A stretch of DNA of 36,595 bases from a virus: the IMG/VR virus record IMGVR_UViG_3300032893_000180, positions 1 through 36,595 of that record. One strand, 5' to 3'. The position numbers were made by a program, and so were the translations under genes. The notes beneath the pieces are model-generated. The model worked only from the letters and a program-made list of their open reading frames with translations, made no database searches and was not told the origin of the DNA. Below, one piece after another: positions 35,772 through 36,595 of this stretch. Position 1 is the first letter of the stretch; every line of letters starts with the position of its first letter.

Positions 35772-35980
35772 AACAGCTAACTGAAATGGTGATTTCAAGA
35801 CTTAGGGAAGAATTCCCGAATGGAGCCTCAGCGGAAGAGGCGGCTGATGTGTGTGAAATTGACGATTCGTCACTTAGGGAACTAATGAGACGGGGAAGAA
35901 AAACTCGTCGAGGGCTTGAGTGGCAATTGTTTCGAACATTAATGAGGCCTGTTTATGAAGAAGAAGACGAGGAAGAATGA
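35768..35980 (+). CDS. Small helical protein, possible helix-turn-helix
   Basis: A 70-aa protein, MKQLTEMVISRLREEFPNGA, then SAEEAADVCEIDDSSLRELM and RRGRKTRR, which reads like a helix-turn-helix, ending EEEDEEE. The ATG overlaps the previous stop (ATGA). No family is recognised with certainty; a small DNA-binding regulator is plausible. Confidence 0.6.
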   Translation: MKQLTEMVISRLREEFPNGASAEEAADVCEIDDSSLRELMRRGRKTRRGLEWQLFRTLMRPVYEEEDEEE

Positions 35981-36155
35981 ATTGGTTGGCGCAATCCGCG
36001 CTGTTTATGATCAGACCAAAAAATCACTAGGAGTTCCTAATCAGATTATAATGGACGCAGATGATTTCAGCTTGATCGCAAAGCATCATGGAATGGCGGA
36101 TTCTTGGATTGAATCCTACATTGAGAGACACACAATTAAACCGGAAAAAGAATGA
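35955..36155 (+). CDS. 66-aa hypothetical protein
   Basis: MKKKTRKNELVGAIRAVYDQ, then SLGVPNQIIMDADDFSLIAK and HHGMADSWIESYIERHT, a charged and probably helical protein. The start overlaps the preceding gene by 26 nt and uses its GAAGAA-rich end as a weak ribosome site. It overlaps the XRE gene by 4 nt. Function unknown. Confidence 0.62.
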   Translation: MKKKTRKNELVGAIRAVYDQTKKSLGVPNQIIMDADDFSLIAKHHGMADSWIESYIERHTIKPEKE

Positions 36156-36502
36156 GGCGGACTATTAAACGTGCGACAATTACAATGGCAGTGGATGGTG
36201 TTATTGAATACTTTACAGTGCCGAGAAATATCTTGGTGCAGATTCGGCAGAAGCACCTGGCTCCATACGCCTTAACTAGCTTCATTAAAGGTGACCGGCC
36301 TGGCGAACGGATTCGACGCCTACGTCAAGAGCGGAATTGGAATCAGGCTATGTTGGGGAAAAAACTTAAGGTTGGGCAAAGTGCCATTACGGCTTTGGAA
36401 ACGGGTCCGAAAGAAGTGAGCGCAAAAATGGCCTTGAAGCTTGGGGATTTATTTCAGATAAACCCAAGGATTTTTTTAGGGTCTAATAAGAAAAAGAAAT
36501 GA
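36152..36502 (+). CDS. XRE-family helix-turn-helix protein
   Basis: A 116-aa protein. Residues ~52-110 are an XRE/Cro-CI domain: GERIRRLRQERNWNQAMLGK, then KLKVGQSAITALETGPKEVS and LGDLFQINPRIF, with all five helices. Residues 1-50 (TITMAVDGVIEYFTVPRNIL) form a short extra part that may dimerise or bind a ligand. It could be a phage regulator or an antitoxin, but no toxin-like gene is visible next to it. It lies at the end of the accessory operon and is a candidate to bind the repeated DNA boxes described here. Confidence 0.8.
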   Translation: MRRTIKRATITMAVDGVIEYFTVPRNILVQIRQKHLAPYALTSFIKGDRPGERIRRLRQERNWNQAMLGKKLKVGQSAITALETGPKEVSAKMALKLGDLFQINPRIFLGSNKKKK

Positions 36503-36595
36503 GGAAAATTTTTGAAGAAGGAATGGAAGGACTTTTTTTAATTTGCAAGCAATTTCTTCGAATTCTTTTCTTCTTCACACTACGACCCTTGTCTT
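36499..36595 (+). CDS. Partial small protein, possibly membrane-bound
   Basis: An ATG overlapping the previous stop opens a frame (MRKIFEEGMEGLFLICKQFL, then RILFFFTLRPLS) that runs off the window. The hydrophobic, aromatic stretch could be a membrane helix. The last bases include CTACGACCC, related to the dispersed heptamer. Too short to classify. Confidence 0.4.
   Translation, partial: MRKIFEEGMEGLFLICKQFLRILFFFTLRPLS

Noticed and set aside
1-36595. tRNA genes, integrase or lysogeny repressor module
   Set aside because: I saw no cloverleaf with a TTCGA-type arm and no recombinase motifs. The XRE protein alone does not establish lysogeny.

Overview
The window is part of the genome of a tailed bacteriophage with a contractile (myovirus-type) tail. 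It holds a near-complete virion operon: large terminase end, Phage_portal_3/DUF1073-type portal, DUF2213 protease-scaffold, DUF2184 capsid, DUF4054 adaptor, DUF3383 sheath, tube, frameshifted tail chaperones, tape measure, hub, plug, spike, gp25, J, DUF2612 and fibre. No integrase or other lysogeny gene is visible. The host cannot be named. Two lipobox-type lipoproteins and a heptosyltransferase-like GT9 enzyme suggest a diderm (Gram-negative-type) host; that is inference. Base composition is moderate, with a slight AT excess.

Layout. 2-307 is the end of the large terminase. 452-1414 is a minus-strand cassette of small accessory genes. 1478-3759 holds the portal, a small protein and an endonuclease VII-type HNH gene. 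3823-5470 is a second minus-strand cassette (42-aa protein, membrane protein, methyltransferase, hexapeptide-repeat protein). 5532-8854 holds protease, decoration protein and major capsid protein, closed by a terminator. 9021-13610 mixes head-completion genes with a GT9 glycosyltransferase, small zinc-binding proteins and a GIY-YIG endonuclease. 13607-28027 is the tail and baseplate operon, which also contains a TylF-type O-methyltransferase, a GT8-like glycosyltransferase and an orphan MbcA/ParS antitoxin domain. 28015-29517 holds a lipoprotein, a TerS-like gene and three small minus-strand genes. 29518-30162 is non-coding with strong hairpins and iteron-like repeats. 30163-31261 is a nucleotide-metabolism operon. 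33165-31239 is a minus-strand lysis-like cassette containing a trypsin-like protease. 33544-36595 holds an SF3 helicase, a collagen-like lipoprotein and small genes including an XRE regulator.

Regulation is the most unusual layer. Six genes that head operons (1478, 5532, 10772, 24043, 30163 on +, 33165 on -) have a -10 element ending only 6-9 nt before the ATG and no Shine-Dalgarno, so they should make leaderless mRNAs. Genes inside operons use ordinary GGAG/AAGGA sites. Two of the leaderless promoters belong to a duplicated ~68-bp divergent promoter that also drives the two minus-strand cassettes. A TGTGAAGG box lies at fixed distance from the -10 in four promoters, in either orientation. 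The heptamer CCGACCC/GGGTCGG occurs about ten times more often than composition predicts, often inside a longer element.

Other points of interest: a ~95-residue beta domain is inserted in both the sheath and the DUF2612 baseplate protein; Ig-like modules recur on several virion proteins; the HNH gene ends in the same nine-residue tail as the gene before it; and the lysis cassette has a secreted trypsin-like protease but no recognisable endolysin.
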